A DNA stretch of 64,000 nucleotides from Sedimenticola_A sp040506895 (lineage in GTDB: Bacteria; Pseudomonadota; Gammaproteobacteria; Chromatiales; Chromatiaceae): positions 1,426,001 through 1,490,000 of the forward strand of contig JBEVVY010000001.1 in assembly GCA_040506895.1 (NCBI GenBank), read 5' to 3'. Under the pieces are notes generated by a model that was not told the origin of the DNA, did not search any database, and was given only the letters and a program-made list of their open reading frames with translations. Position 1 is the first letter of the stretch. Each line of letters opens with the position of its first letter. Below, in pieces: positions 52,266-61,888 of the stretch. A program made the translations under genes and the position numbers.

Positions 52266-52556
52266 ATGAAAAGACACAACTACCCGTATATAGCCCTCGC
52301 CCTGGGCCTCACTCTCCTGTCGATTGTGCTGGTTGGGGCAAGGGTCAACAGTGGCGAAACAGCGGCGATCCCCCTGCTGACGCTGCTGATCATCAACGAG
52401 TTCGGTTTTTTCGCCACAGCAATAGGCTCTTATATAGGCTTCAGGCATATCCAGGTTATCGGCATGCAGCCCTTGTACACGGTTATCACCGCCTGCTGCC
52501 TGCTGCTCTCTCTCTACTTCCTGTACATGGGTATTGAACTCTGGCCTTCAGGTTGA
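52266..52556 (+). CDS. small three-span membrane protein
   Basis: 96 residues. Spans at about 8-27 (YIALALGLTLLSIVLVGARV), 36-58 (IPLLTLLIINEFGFFATAIGSYIGF) and 68-90 (LYTVITACCLLLSLYFLYMGIEL). Overall pattern like other short unknown inner-membrane proteins. The ribosome site is weak. No family recognised. Confidence 0.6.
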   Translation: MKRHNYPYIALALGLTLLSIVLVGARVNSGETAAIPLLTLLIINEFGFFATAIGSYIGFRHIQVIGMQPLYTVITACCLLLSLYFLYMGIELWPSG

Positions 52557-52624
52557 CCCGGCAAACCGCTTCACTTGGTTCAGGCGCTCTTCGAAACCCG
52601 TAATGACAATGACAGCATCAACCC

Positions 52625-53608
52625 ATGGATTCACACGTCCGCGACACTATTCTCAACGCGACAGGCGCCCTTGATCTCTTCCCCGGCGGCACCATTCAGA
52701 GCCTCTGGAGCGGCTACGGCAGCATCGACCGCTATGGACTGATCGGATCGGAGCTGGAGACCGTGGTGGTGAAACATGTACGCCTGCCGGAGCGCAGCCG
52801 CCACCCCCGCGGCTGGAACACCGACCGCTCCCACCAGCGCAAGCTCCACTCCTACCAGGTGGAGACCGCCTGGTACCGGCAGTGGGCACAGCGCTGCAAT
52901 GACCGATGCCGCATACCCCGCTGCCTGGCCCTGGAGCACCATGATGGCGAGGTGCTGATGGTACTGGAGGACCTGGACAGCAGCGGCTACCCGGAGCGCA
53001 GGGACCACGTGGGCGAGGCGGAAATGGACGAGTGCCTGGACTGGCTGGCCAACTTCCATGCCACCTTCATGGGCGAGAGACCCGAAGGCCTGTGGGAGAT
53101 CGGCACCTACTGGCACCTGGATACCCGCCCTGACGAGCTGGCGACCATGGAGGAAGGCGAACTGAAACAGGCGGCCGGAATCCTTGACCGGGCATTGAAC
53201 GACGCCCCCTTCCAGACCCTGGTGCACGGCGATGCCAAGTTGGCGAACTTCTGTTTTTCCCGCGATGGTAGCCGTGTGGCGGCGGTGGACTTCCAGTACG
53301 TGGGCGGCGGCTGCGGCATGAAGGATGTCGCCTATTTCATCGGCAGCTGTCTCGACGAGGATGCCTGCGAGCGCTGGGAGGAACCCCTGCTCAACAGCTA
53401 CTTCGCCGCACTGAAGAAGGCACTTGCCCGGCATCGGCCCGGGATCGACGGCGATGAGGTGGAGGCCGCCTGGCGACCTCTCTACAGCGTCGCCTGGACC
53501 GATTTCTACCGTTTTCTAAAGGGCTGGAGTCCCGGCCACTGGAAGATTCACCGTTACAGCGAGCGGCTGGCCCACGAGGTGGTAAGCCGTCTGCAGGAGG
53601 CCCCATGA
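52625..53608 (+). CDS. aminoglycoside/choline-kinase-like phosphotransferase
   Basis: 327 residues. Lys in TVVVKHVRLP is the ATP lysine; the catalytic loop is LVHGDAKLANFCFS and the metal-binding Asp is in VAAVDFQYVGGGCGMKDVAYFIGS. This matches the APH/EcKinase-like fold. The small-molecule substrate is unknown; resistance is not implied. It ends inside the start of the next gene (ATGA), so the two are coupled and may act on the same metabolite. Confidence 0.85.
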   Translation: MDSHVRDTILNATGALDLFPGGTIQSLWSGYGSIDRYGLIGSELETVVVKHVRLPERSRHPRGWNTDRSHQRKLHSYQVETAWYRQWAQRCNDRCRIPRCLALEHHDGEVLMVLEDLDSSGYPERRDHVGEAEMDECLDWLANFHATFMGERPEGLWEIGTYWHLDTRPDELATMEEGELKQAAGILDRALNDAPFQTLVHGDAKLANFCFSRDGSRVAAVDFQYVGGGCGMKDVAYFIGSCLDEDACERWEEPLLNSYFAALKKALARHRPGIDGDEVEAAWRPLYSVAWTDFYRFLKGWSPGHWKIHRYSERLAHEVVSRLQEAP

Positions 53609-54501
53609 ATTTGAGTGACAGGGATCTCGTCACGCTCGCCGGGCAGGCGATGGATGCCGCCCGGGCCGCCGGCCAGCTGATTGCAAAACACCGACAGGCC
53701 AAGATCGAGGTGGAGCACAAGGCGGCGGGCACCAGCGCCGCATCCCAGGTGGTTACCGAGGTGGACCGGATAGCCCAGACCGCCATCCTGGAGCTGTTGC
53801 AGCCGAGCTGTCGTGAGTATGATCTCGCCCTGCTGACGGAAGAGTCGCCGGATGACGGTGAGCGGCATCAGAAGCCGGCCTTCTGGTGCATCGATCCCAT
53901 GGACGGCACCCTGGCATTCGTCGAGGGTATCCCCGGCTTCGCGGTCTCTATCGCCCTGGTCTCCAGGGACGGTTCACCACTGATCGGCGTGGTCTACGAT
54001 CCCGTGGGTCAGACCCTCTATCACGCCATTCGGGGCCAGGGGGCTTTCAAGGACGGCACCCCCATAGAGATTCCTGCCCTGGATCCCGGGCGACCCCTGG
54101 TACTGCGCACCGACTTCAGTTTTCAATCCCACCCCTGGCGTGAACAGACCCGCAGCGGCCTGGAGGAGATCGCCCACAGACTCGGGCTGGAGGGTGCCGA
54201 CATCAGGTTTCGTATCGGCGGGGTGATGAACGCCTGTACCATCCTGGAGGATCCCAATACCTGCTACTTCAAGTACCCCCGCACCGGCGACAGTGGCGGC
54301 AGCCTGTGGGACTTTGCCGCCACCGCCTGTCTCTACCGGGAGGCCGGTGCTGTCGCCTCCGACATCAACGGCAAGCCGATGGAACTCAACCGGCAGGGCA
54401 GCACCTTCATGAATCATCGAGGGGTGTTGTATGCCGCCCACCAGGCAGTCGCAGAGCAGGTCATAGCCCTGGCTCACGCCCTTGCAGCCAACAATGGCTA
54501 G
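53605..54501 (+). CDS. inositol-monophosphatase-family phosphatase (CysQ-like)
   Basis: 298 residues. Metal sites in order: VTEVDRIAQ, LLTEESPDD, WCIDPMDGTLAFVEGIPGFAVSIALV and SGGSLWDFAATACLYREAGA. The family hydrolyses inositol phosphates, 3'-phosphoadenosine 5'-phosphate or sugar bisphosphates. Which one cannot be told. Coupled to the kinase-like gene upstream by a four-base overlap, so a kinase/phosphatase pair for one metabolite is plausible. Confidence 0.88.
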   Translation: MNLSDRDLVTLAGQAMDAARAAGQLIAKHRQAKIEVEHKAAGTSAASQVVTEVDRIAQTAILELLQPSCREYDLALLTEESPDDGERHQKPAFWCIDPMDGTLAFVEGIPGFAVSIALVSRDGSPLIGVVYDPVGQTLYHAIRGQGAFKDGTPIEIPALDPGRPLVLRTDFSFQSHPWREQTRSGLEEIAHRLGLEGADIRFRIGGVMNACTILEDPNTCYFKYPRTGDSGGSLWDFAATACLYREAGAVASDINGKPMELNRQGSTFMNHRGVLYAAHQAVAEQVIALAHALAANNG

Positions 54502-54730
54502 CAGTCACCGTCCACTCCCCCTCCAAAACCAAGCAGCACCATGCGGATATCACCGCATCCCACTGTATTTATTACTAAATTTCCATCTTCACACAGATCA
54601 AGCAAATGGCAATCACACCTGCCATAACCCCCGTTCTTTGCTATAAATTAATTATCGGAAATGAATTCGTGATTCCGTCGGGCAGCCTTGTACAACCGGG
54701 CGGATTCCCTTTGAAACAGGCAGGTGCATA

Positions 54731-55738
54731 ATGAAAATCCTCACGCTTAAAACCAGATTCACCATACGCAGCACCCTGATCCTGATGGCACTGGTGCTGG
54801 TAACCGCTGCAATGCTCAGCCCGGCAACCTGGGCCGCCGATAAACAACCGGACAAGAAGTTGGCCTATATCGTCTCCGATATACGAATTCCCTTCTGGGA
54901 CATTATGGACCGGGGCGTCAAGTCGGCCGCGAGGGAACTTGGCTATTCGGTGCAGACGTACAGCGCCGAGAACAGCCTCAAGAGCGAACTCGAGAATGTC
55001 TCGAAGGCGATCAATGACAAGGTGGATGGCATCATCGTCTCCCCCACCAACTCATCGGCCTGCGTTACCATTCTTAAACTGGCGAAGAGCGCCGGCATAC
55101 CCGTTGCCATCTCTGACATCGGTACCGACGGCGGTGAATATGTCACCTACATCTCCTCCGACAACCTGGACGGGGCCTACAAGATCGGTCTCGTACTGGT
55201 CAAAAAGATGCGCCAGCTCGGCTGGGACGACGGCAGGGTCGGAATTGTTGCCATACCCCAGAAGAGAGCCAATGGACAGGCACGCACCGCAGGCTTCATG
55301 AAAGCGATGCGCGAGGCGGGTATCAAGGGAGCGGGCATCGAGCAGCAGGTCGACTTCTCCTACCAGGAAACCTACGACCTGAGCACCAAGATCATCAACA
55401 GCGCGCCTGATCTCCGGGCCATCTGGCTGCAGGGCTCCGACCGTTACCAGGGTGCACTGGATGCCATCGCCGATGCCGGCAAGAAAGACGACATACTGCT
55501 GATCTCGTTCGATGCCGAACCGGAGTTCCTGGACATGATCCCCAACGGTATACTCGTGGGTGCGGCCATGCAACAACCCTATCTCATGGGACGCGAGGCG
55601 GTCATTTCACTGGACAACCATCTGCACGGAAAACCGGTGGAAATGCACAAGCAGCTCGAAATTCTTGCAATCTCCAATGAAAACATCGAGGAGATGTTAC
55701 CGACAATCAAAAGAAATGTTCTGGGCATAGAGGAATAA
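54731..55738 (+). CDS. periplasmic sugar-binding-like protein
   Basis: 335 residues. Signal peptide up to about residue 36 (TWAAD). LacI/ribose-binding fold: KLAYIVSDIRIPFWDIMDRGVKSAARELGYSVQTYSAEN, VDGIIVSPTNSSACVTILKLAKSAGIPVAISDIGTDGG, YISSDNLDGAYKIG, AIWLQGSDRYQGALDAIADAG. No ABC transporter genes follow; instead an orphan kinase starts eight bases on. So it most likely serves as the periplasmic sensor half of that kinase, as TorT or LuxP do. Confidence 0.88.
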   Translation: MKILTLKTRFTIRSTLILMALVLVTAAMLSPATWAADKQPDKKLAYIVSDIRIPFWDIMDRGVKSAARELGYSVQTYSAENSLKSELENVSKAINDKVDGIIVSPTNSSACVTILKLAKSAGIPVAISDIGTDGGEYVTYISSDNLDGAYKIGLVLVKKMRQLGWDDGRVGIVAIPQKRANGQARTAGFMKAMREAGIKGAGIEQQVDFSYQETYDLSTKIINSAPDLRAIWLQGSDRYQGALDAIADAGKKDDILLISFDAEPEFLDMIPNGILVGAAMQQPYLMGREAVISLDNHLHGKPVEMHKQLEILAISNENIEEMLPTIKRNVLGIEE

Positions 55739-55745
55739 CAACTTG

Positions 55746-57695
55746 ATGAGAATGCGGGGTTTCCCCAGTTCCAGGCAATCCCTGTACGTCACTCTCGGGA
55801 TCATCATCGTCTCGACCGTAGTACTGATCATGTCGGCCCATGCGGCATATACCTACGTAACGACGAAAAACAAGATCCTCGAGGAGATGAAGTACAGCTC
55901 GAGACTCAGCATTCTCGCGCTCGAACAGAATGTCGGTAACCTGATCATGTCGTATGCCGTCAACGAGTACGACAAGCTTGTGCAGACGGAGATGGAGACC
56001 CGCAACACCTTCGCCATCGTGGTTGAAGATTACAACATGGGAAAAATCGTCGGCCGCAAGGCCTTCATCAGCGGCGGCATCAGGGATAACGACAGGAACA
56101 TTATCGATTACAACCCCCAGAACAGCGAGCATAACGAAAAGCTTGATCAATGCTTCTACTCCGACCGGCACCAGATCACCAGCCCCACGGGAGAACAGCT
56201 GGGCACCATCAGCATCTATATTACTGACGATGAGATGAACCTGGAACTCCGAGAGATCATCATCGGAAAAGTCGTAGACACAATCGCTTTCTCTCTACTG
56301 CTCATTCTCGCCCTCTTCATCACTATCCGGCTGTTCATTCTCACCCCGCTTTCGAACATTGTCGCAACCATCAGGGATACAGATGCCGATGGTGTTCCGG
56401 TCGGCTCGATTCCCGGGGAAGGCCCCAGAGAGATCTCGATGCTCTCAAACACCATGAACAAGATGCTCTCTGCAATACGGGACTCGAGAATCCAGATGCA
56501 GGAGCAGCACGAGTCCCTGGAGAGAGAAAAGGAGCGCTTTCAACTGGCCATCGACGGCACCAACAACGGCCTGTGGGATTGGGACCTGAAAACCGGCAGA
56601 GTGATCCACTCGGCCCGCTACGAAACCATGCTGGGTTACGACGAGGGTGAATTACCCGAGACCATGGAGAGCTGGACTGGACTGCTCCATCCTGAGGACT
56701 TGGAAAAGGCCAAGGCGAAGGTGAACGATTACCTTGCATCAAAAGGACAAGGCATTTACGAGGATACCTTCCGCATGCGCACAAAGTCCGGCGAGTGGCG
56801 CTGGATCACGAGACGCGGCAAGGCGCTTTTCTCCGACAATGGCGATCCACTGCGCTTCATCGGATTCAATACTGACATAACGGACTGGAAACGCATGCAG
56901 GGCATGATGATGCAGACCGAGAAGATGATGTCCGTAGGCGGCCTGGCGGCCGGCATGGCCCATGAACTGAACAACCCGCTTGGGGGTGTCCTGCAGGGCG
57001 TGCAGAACGTGAAACGCCGCCTCTCTCCCAACCTGCAGAAGAACCGCAGCATTGCATCCGAACAGGGCATCGACCTCGACAAGGTGGAAGCCTACATGGC
57101 GGAGAGAGGCATAGACGGTTTCCTGCAAGGCATTGCCGAGTCTGGCGAGCGTGCCGCCAGAATCGTCAGCAACATGCTGATGTTCTCCAGAAAAGCTGAC
57201 GAAACGAAAAAGCCTGCTTCAGTCAACGAGATCATCGACAAGACCCTCTCGCTGGCCGAAGTGGATTACGATCTCAAGAAACGCTTCGACTTCCACAGCA
57301 TCACCATCACCAAAGAGTACGACAACACCCTGCCGGAGATTCTCTGCATAGCATCCGAGATACAGCAGGTACTCCTGAACCTGTTCCGCAATGCGGCCCA
57401 TGCACTCTCTGATGCCGGTATATCTACCGCGGAACAGGCTATAAGCGTCCGCACGTACCAGCGCTCCAGTACCATCTGCATTGAAGTCGAGGACAATGGC
57501 CCGGGCATGGACGAGTCTGTTAGCAAGCGGATCTTCGAGCCCTTCTACACCACCAAGGGGGTTGGAGAAGGCACGGGACTTGGCCTGTCAATCTCCTACT
57601 TCATCATTGCGAACGAGCATGGTGGCAACCTGAGTGTCGATTCCACGCCGGGAGAGGGCACCACCTTCCTGATAGAACTTCCAATGCAGTCCTAG
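55746..57695 (+). CDS. orphan sensor histidine kinase paired with the binding protein
   Basis: 649 residues from the ATG at 55746. TM1 at 15-38, a periplasmic region of about 150 residues, TM2 near 180-200 (VDTIAFSLLLILALFITIRLFIL), HAMP-like linker, PAS with PAC (NGLWDWDLKTGRVIHSARYETMLGYDEGELPE; SGEWRWITRRGKALF), the His box GMAHELNNPLGGVLQGVQNVKRR, NLFRNAAHALSD, DNGPGMDES and GTGLGLSISYFII. No response regulator adjoins it. It probably reads ligand occupancy of the binding protein just upstream. Confidence 0.92.
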   Translation: MRMRGFPSSRQSLYVTLGIIIVSTVVLIMSAHAAYTYVTTKNKILEEMKYSSRLSILALEQNVGNLIMSYAVNEYDKLVQTEMETRNTFAIVVEDYNMGKIVGRKAFISGGIRDNDRNIIDYNPQNSEHNEKLDQCFYSDRHQITSPTGEQLGTISIYITDDEMNLELREIIIGKVVDTIAFSLLLILALFITIRLFILTPLSNIVATIRDTDADGVPVGSIPGEGPREISMLSNTMNKMLSAIRDSRIQMQEQHESLEREKERFQLAIDGTNNGLWDWDLKTGRVIHSARYETMLGYDEGELPETMESWTGLLHPEDLEKAKAKVNDYLASKGQGIYEDTFRMRTKSGEWRWITRRGKALFSDNGDPLRFIGFNTDITDWKRMQGMMMQTEKMMSVGGLAAGMAHELNNPLGGVLQGVQNVKRRLSPNLQKNRSIASEQGIDLDKVEAYMAERGIDGFLQGIAESGERAARIVSNMLMFSRKADETKKPASVNEIIDKTLSLAEVDYDLKKRFDFHSITITKEYDNTLPEILCIASEIQQVLLNLFRNAAHALSDAGISTAEQAISVRTYQRSSTICIEVEDNGPGMDESVSKRIFEPFYTTKGVGEGTGLGLSISYFIIANEHGGNLSVDSTPGEGTTFLIELPMQS

Positions 57696-57704
57696 CCTGC
57701 CCCG

Positions 57705-58778
57705 TCATTCACCCTGGCGGCCAGTTCCCGCCGGATCGCCTGGGATCAACAGGGGCTGACCAAATTCCAGGGTAACGAACTCCCGATCTTCCAGGCCTGC
57801 ACTTTCACGCGCCTTGGCCAACAGCCGGACCGGCTCATCGATAGGTTCTTGGGTCAGCTGGAAAGTCCCATAGTGGATACCAATCGACTTTCGGGATCGC
57901 AGATCCAGGTGAGCCTGTACTGCCTGCCCCGGGTCGAGATGGGCGAAACCCATGAAATCCCGGGGTGCATAACCACCCACGGGGATGAGTGACAGGTCCA
58001 TCGGGCCGAACCGCTCGTAAGTCTGCAGGTAGTGATCGGCATAGCCGCTGTCGCCGCCGAAATAGATCTTCCCCCCACCTATCTCCAGCACGTAGCCGCC
58101 CCAGAGGGTTGAGAAACGATCGAACGGGGTCCGGCTGGAGAAGTGCTGAACAGGAACGAAGGTGAGTGCGAATCCATCGGCCACCTCGATACGCTCCCAC
58201 CAGTCCAGCTCAGTAACGTTATCCATGGAAGGGAGGCGCTCCCCGACCCCCAGCCCAAGATATATCTTCGGGTTGTCCCTCTCCACCAGCCGTCTGACTG
58301 TCGGCAGATCGAGATGGTCGTAGTGATCGTGACTGATGACAACGGCATCTATTTTCGGCAGATCCTCGAAACGGATCCCCGGTTGATGTACACGCCTGGG
58401 CCCGATGAATGACAGGGGGCTGCACCGTTCCGAATAGATGGGATCGGTCAGCACATTGTATCCGCCGGTCTGAATCAGCACGGTGGAGTGGTTGATGTGT
58501 GTCACGACGACTGCATCCCCTGTCACCCGATCCCCGGGCTTGGGGCCATGTGGAACATCAACCCATTCCGGCCAGTCCGAATAATCCGTGGTCAGACGCA
58601 TCTTCAGAAACGACCACCAGCTCTTTTCGGCCTCGATGCCGTTTCGGAACTGGCCATCCCTGAAGTGGGGTGAGCGGGTCCGCTCATCCACGTAGGTGGA
58701 TGCACAGCCCGATAGCCCGATTAGCAAAACCAGGAACATGATTATCTTCACAACTGAATACCGCCAGTCGAAACACAT
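57705..58778 (-). CDS. metallo-beta-lactamase-fold lipoprotein (NAPE-PLD/UlaG-like)
   Basis: 357 residues from the ATG at 58778; starts at 58826 or a GTG near 58751 are also possible. The leader ends LIGLSGCAS, a lipobox. Metal motifs: THINHSTVLIQTGGYNVLTDPIYSERCSPLSFIGPRRVHQPG, ISHDHYDHLDLP (HxHxDH), FGGDSGYADHY and IGIHYGTF. The layout follows NAPE-hydrolysing phospholipase D-like enzymes, which act on phospholipid-type substrates. Convergent with the orphan kinase. Confidence 0.88.
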   Translation of the reverse strand: MCFDWRYSVVKIIMFLVLLIGLSGCASTYVDERTRSPHFRDGQFRNGIEAEKSWWSFLKMRLTTDYSDWPEWVDVPHGPKPGDRVTGDAVVVTHINHSTVLIQTGGYNVLTDPIYSERCSPLSFIGPRRVHQPGIRFEDLPKIDAVVISHDHYDHLDLPTVRRLVERDNPKIYLGLGVGERLPSMDNVTELDWWERIEVADGFALTFVPVQHFSSRTPFDRFSTLWGGYVLEIGGGKIYFGGDSGYADHYLQTYERFGPMDLSLIPVGGYAPRDFMGFAHLDPGQAVQAHLDLRSRKSIGIHYGTFQLTQEPIDEPVRLLAKARESAGLEDREFVTLEFGQPLLIPGDPAGTGRQGE

Positions 58779-58826
58779 AACTGTTTTTTCATGAACCGGA
58801 AATAATCTACCAATCGACATGTGCAA

Positions 58827-59209
58827 ATAGTTACGATCATGGACTCTGCTCTCTGGGTAATTTTCAACTGTTATATATTAGGTAAAAAAATATTCCTAAA
58901 ATGACCTGAGCAGTTTCTTGATAACCACTCCATTTTGAGGTAACTCATAATGTCCACTTCAACTTTACACAAATCAAAATAATATTCCCATTGCTTTGTT
59001 TTGCACTATACAAGCACATTTCATCCTGTATTCGTAAAGTACGAATTGACACTTCATAGATAATTATTTTCGTTTTTGACTTCTCTCTTTTTTGTTGATA
59101 AAAAACGCCAGAATTTCATAAAAGCAGACTTGGTTAACAGACCAGTCTGGCCACTGTAAAAATAAATTTTACTGGCCACTGAGTTGCTTTCATAAAAAAA
59201 CCTGAAGGG
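58827..59209. other. AT-rich intergenic region with paired CTGGCCACTG repeats
   Basis: Clearly richer in A/T than the rest of the window. No gene is visible. CTGGCCACTG occurs at 59147 and 59172, flanking GTAAAA-ataaa-TTTTAC, which looks like an operator or small hairpin before the small gene at 59216. Could be a silenced or foreign patch. Confidence 0.5.
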
Positions 59210-59215
59210 TTGGAA

Positions 59216-59422
59216 GTGTCCTCAGATAACTTACTGAGTAGATTGCCCGACAATAACGATTACAAGGAACTTCTCGAACTACGCGACAAATACAGGAAAC
59301 TGCTGTCAGACCGCATGAAAAGAAACAGCAGCAGTGATCAGCTTATGATCAAGGTATACCGGGAACTGATCAGCGATTTAGAAAACGAGCTGAAGATCAA
59401 ACAAGAGAACCATCACCCCTAG
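59216..59422 (+). CDS. small coiled-coil protein, unknown
   Basis: 68 residues from the GTG at 59216 (AAGG seven bases upstream; a TTG at 59210 is the alternative). Charged and fully helical: YKELLELRDKYRKLLSDRMKR and KVYRELISDLENELKIKQEN with heptad-like Leu spacing. A good terminator follows, which supports a real gene. Base composition is more AT-rich than neighbours. Not recognised. Confidence 0.6.
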   Translation: MSSDNLLSRLPDNNDYKELLELRDKYRKLLSDRMKRNSSSDQLMIKVYRELISDLENELKIKQENHHP

Positions 59423-59448
59423 CAATAACCAGCGTCACCTCCTGTTTT

Positions 59449-59475
59449 ACCCCGCCTTAGCGGGGTTTCTTTTTC
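59449..59475 (+). terminator. Rho-independent terminator
   Basis: ACCCCG-cctta-CGGGGT stem followed by TTCTTTTTC, 27 bases after the small coiled-coil gene. Convergent to glgC. Confidence 0.85.
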
Positions 59476-59501
59476 TCAGGTCAGGCCGTCACCTGAACAT
59501 T

Positions 59502-60716
59502 TCAGAACTGGTAGTTCTTCGGCACCACGACCACTCCCTTGTCAGAAATGGTGAACCTTTCTGCATCTTTCTCAAGATCGACACCTATGGTCTCCCCCGG
59601 GGGAATCGTTACATCCTTGTCGATAATGCATCTCTCAAGCTGCGCACCCTCACCTACCTGCACGTTATTGAACAGTATCGAGTCGTGAACTATCGCCTCG
59701 TCGCCAACAGTGACATGGGGAAAGAGTATCGAGTGCTGTACCGCACCTCCCACGATAAGGACACCCCCTGACGCGATGGAGTTCACGAAGATGCCCTCAC
59801 TGCCGGACGCGCCCGGCACGGTCCTGGCCGGTGGATACTGGGCCTGGTAGGTTCTGATGGGCCAATCGGGCTGGTAGAGATCCAGCGAGGGCACCGGATT
59901 GAGCAGGTCCATGTTGGCCTCGTAATAGCTGTCCAGGGTACCCACATCCCGCCAGTAGCGATCGGGGCTCACACGGCCTTCATCACCGCCGAATCGGTAA
60001 GCATAGACTTTGGCCTTATCAATCAATCGAGGAATAATATCGTTTCCGAAATCGTGGCTGGGCTCATCATCGCCATCATCCTCCAGCACACTCAACAGCA
60101 TATCCAGGGAGAAGACATAGATACCCATGGAGACCAGTGCATGCTGATTACTGCCAGGGACCGGTTCAGGGTTGTCCGGTTTCTCCTCGAAACGCGTTAT
60201 CCGGTAGTTATCGTCAACCGATATCACACCGAACTGTCTCGCCTCGTCGAGAGTGACCTCCATGCAGGCGAGCGTGAGGTCGGCGCCCTGCTCTTCATGG
60301 GCCTTCAGCATTGCCGCGTAGTCCATGCGGTAGATGTGGTCCCCGGAAAGAATCAGTACCCGCTCTGCACCACTGCGCTTCAACATGTAGAGATTCTGCC
60401 GTACCGCGTCCGCCGTTCCGCCATACCAGCTGTCGCCTGTGCGCATCTGGGGTGGGACTACCGTGATGTACTCTCCCAACTCGGGATTGAAAAGAGACCA
60501 TCCATCCCGCAGGTGCTTCTGCAAAGAGTGCGACTTGTACTGGGTCATCACAAGGATTCGCCGCAACCCCGAGTGCAGGCAGTTGACCAATGCGAAGTCA
60601 ATAATCCTGTATTTCCCACCGAATGGAACTGCGGGTTTGGCACGATCGCTGGTCAGAGGCTGCAATCGCGAACCCTGCCCACCGGCCAGAATCAGAGTCA
60701 GGGTATTTTCATGCAT
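59502..60716 (-). CDS. glgC: glucose-1-phosphate adenylyltransferase
   Basis: 404 residues from the ATG at 60716, behind CACAGGAGTATCCCG. The N-terminal LILAGGQGSRLQPLTSDRAKPAVPFGGKYRIIDFALVNCLHSGLRRI, VLILSGDHIYRMDYAAM, ACMEV, RFEEKP and SMGIYVF motifs are those of GlgC, and the C-terminal left-handed helix (ILFPHVTVGDEAIVHDSILFNNVQVG) is present. It makes ADP-glucose from glucose 1-phosphate. Divergent from the glucosylglycerate genes, to which it may supply the sugar donor. Confidence 0.95.
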   Translation of the reverse strand: MHENTLTLILAGGQGSRLQPLTSDRAKPAVPFGGKYRIIDFALVNCLHSGLRRILVMTQYKSHSLQKHLRDGWSLFNPELGEYITVVPPQMRTGDSWYGGTADAVRQNLYMLKRSGAERVLILSGDHIYRMDYAAMLKAHEEQGADLTLACMEVTLDEARQFGVISVDDNYRITRFEEKPDNPEPVPGSNQHALVSMGIYVFSLDMLLSVLEDDGDDEPSHDFGNDIIPRLIDKAKVYAYRFGGDEGRVSPDRYWRDVGTLDSYYEANMDLLNPVPSLDLYQPDWPIRTYQAQYPPARTVPGASGSEGIFVNSIASGGVLIVGGAVQHSILFPHVTVGDEAIVHDSILFNNVQVGEGAQLERCIIDKDVTIPPGETIGVDLEKDAERFTISDKGVVVVPKNYQF

Positions 60717-61021
60717 CGGGATACTCCTGTGTTTGGATGCCACTTTTTAAAACTCAACATGCACCAGCAAAAAGCAGGCCTAAAACCAGATGCACCGGTG
60801 AATCCCCTGTTCTATCAAAAGAAATGAGTGTGTCGAGGTGCATCGACGCACCAATATCTGGCACCAACAGGAAATGATAACCATGCACGCACCAAAAATG
60901 AGCATGAATTCGGAATATGCCGCGAAAAAACGCCCGCCAATAGAGGGCCCCAGAAGCAGGAACGGTTATTGCAATCAGGTAGAGAAGAATCAATACCGGA
61001 CGGGATTGTCATCCCGAAGAT

Positions 61022-61888
61022 GTGACCAAGATGACACCGACACTGCTAGTCTACTCCGACATGGACGGCTCCTTGCTGGACCACTTCAGCTACACCCACG
61101 TCCCTGCAAAACCGATGCTGGAACAGCTGGAGATGGGCGGGATTCCGATGATCCCGGCCACCAGCAAGACCCGGGCTGAACTGATCGAGTTACGACGGGT
61201 ACTCGACAATCAACACCCCTTCATTGTCGAAAACGGTGCTGCCGTCTTCATCCCCGCAGGCTATTTCAAAAAACAGCCTGCTGGTACCCGCCTGGTGGAA
61301 AACTACTGGGTGAAATCATTCTGCGCTCCCCGACAGCAGTGGCTTGACCTGATTCTGGACAACTGGGCCGATTTCAGTGATGACTTCACCACTTTCGCAG
61401 AGTCCAGTATCGAGGAGATCGCCGAGATGACCGGCCTGAAACATGAAGAGGCCAAGCGTGCATCTCTCAGGGAATATGGTGAACCGGTCAAGTGGAACGG
61501 CAGCGAGGAGCAGTTGAAGCGGTTCTCCTGGGCTCTCGAACGCAAGGGGGCATATATTCAGCAGGGCGCACGCTTTATCCACGTATCGGGCAAGACCGAC
61601 AAGGGTATGGCGATGCAATGGCTCTCGCTGGAATATATGCGCCAGCCGACGGTATCCGACTGCTACACCATCGCCATCGGTGACGGCAAGAACGATATCG
61701 CAATGCTCGAGGCAGCAGATCACGCCCTGGTGATACGTTCTCCGGTCCATGACCCACTGCAACTCTCCAGGCCCGACTCTGTGGTGATCTCCGACGGGTA
61801 CGGCCCGGAAGGCTGGGCAGAGGGCATGAAAACGATACTCGAGTCTCTTCCTTTCAGTACCCGTAATCAGGAAGAGTTTTATGGGTGA
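61022..61888 (+). CDS. mpgP: mannosyl/glucosyl-3-phosphoglycerate phosphatase (HAD-IIB)
   Basis: 288 residues from a GTG at 61022, or 285 from the ATG at 61031. HAD motifs: VYSDMDGSLLDHFSY (nucleophile and acid Asp), PATSKTRAELIELRRVL, FIVENGAAVFIP, KTDKGMAMQWL and IAIGDGKNDIAMLEAADHALV. The length and motifs match the MPGP family. Next to GpgS it should remove the phosphate from glucosyl-3-phosphoglycerate to give glucosylglycerate. Overlaps gpgS by eight bases. Confidence 0.9.
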   Translation: MTKMTPTLLVYSDMDGSLLDHFSYTHVPAKPMLEQLEMGGIPMIPATSKTRAELIELRRVLDNQHPFIVENGAAVFIPAGYFKKQPAGTRLVENYWVKSFCAPRQQWLDLILDNWADFSDDFTTFAESSIEEIAEMTGLKHEEAKRASLREYGEPVKWNGSEEQLKRFSWALERKGAYIQQGARFIHVSGKTDKGMAMQWLSLEYMRQPTVSDCYTIAIGDGKNDIAMLEAADHALVIRSPVHDPLQLSRPDSVVISDGYGPEGWAEGMKTILESLPFSTRNQEEFYG

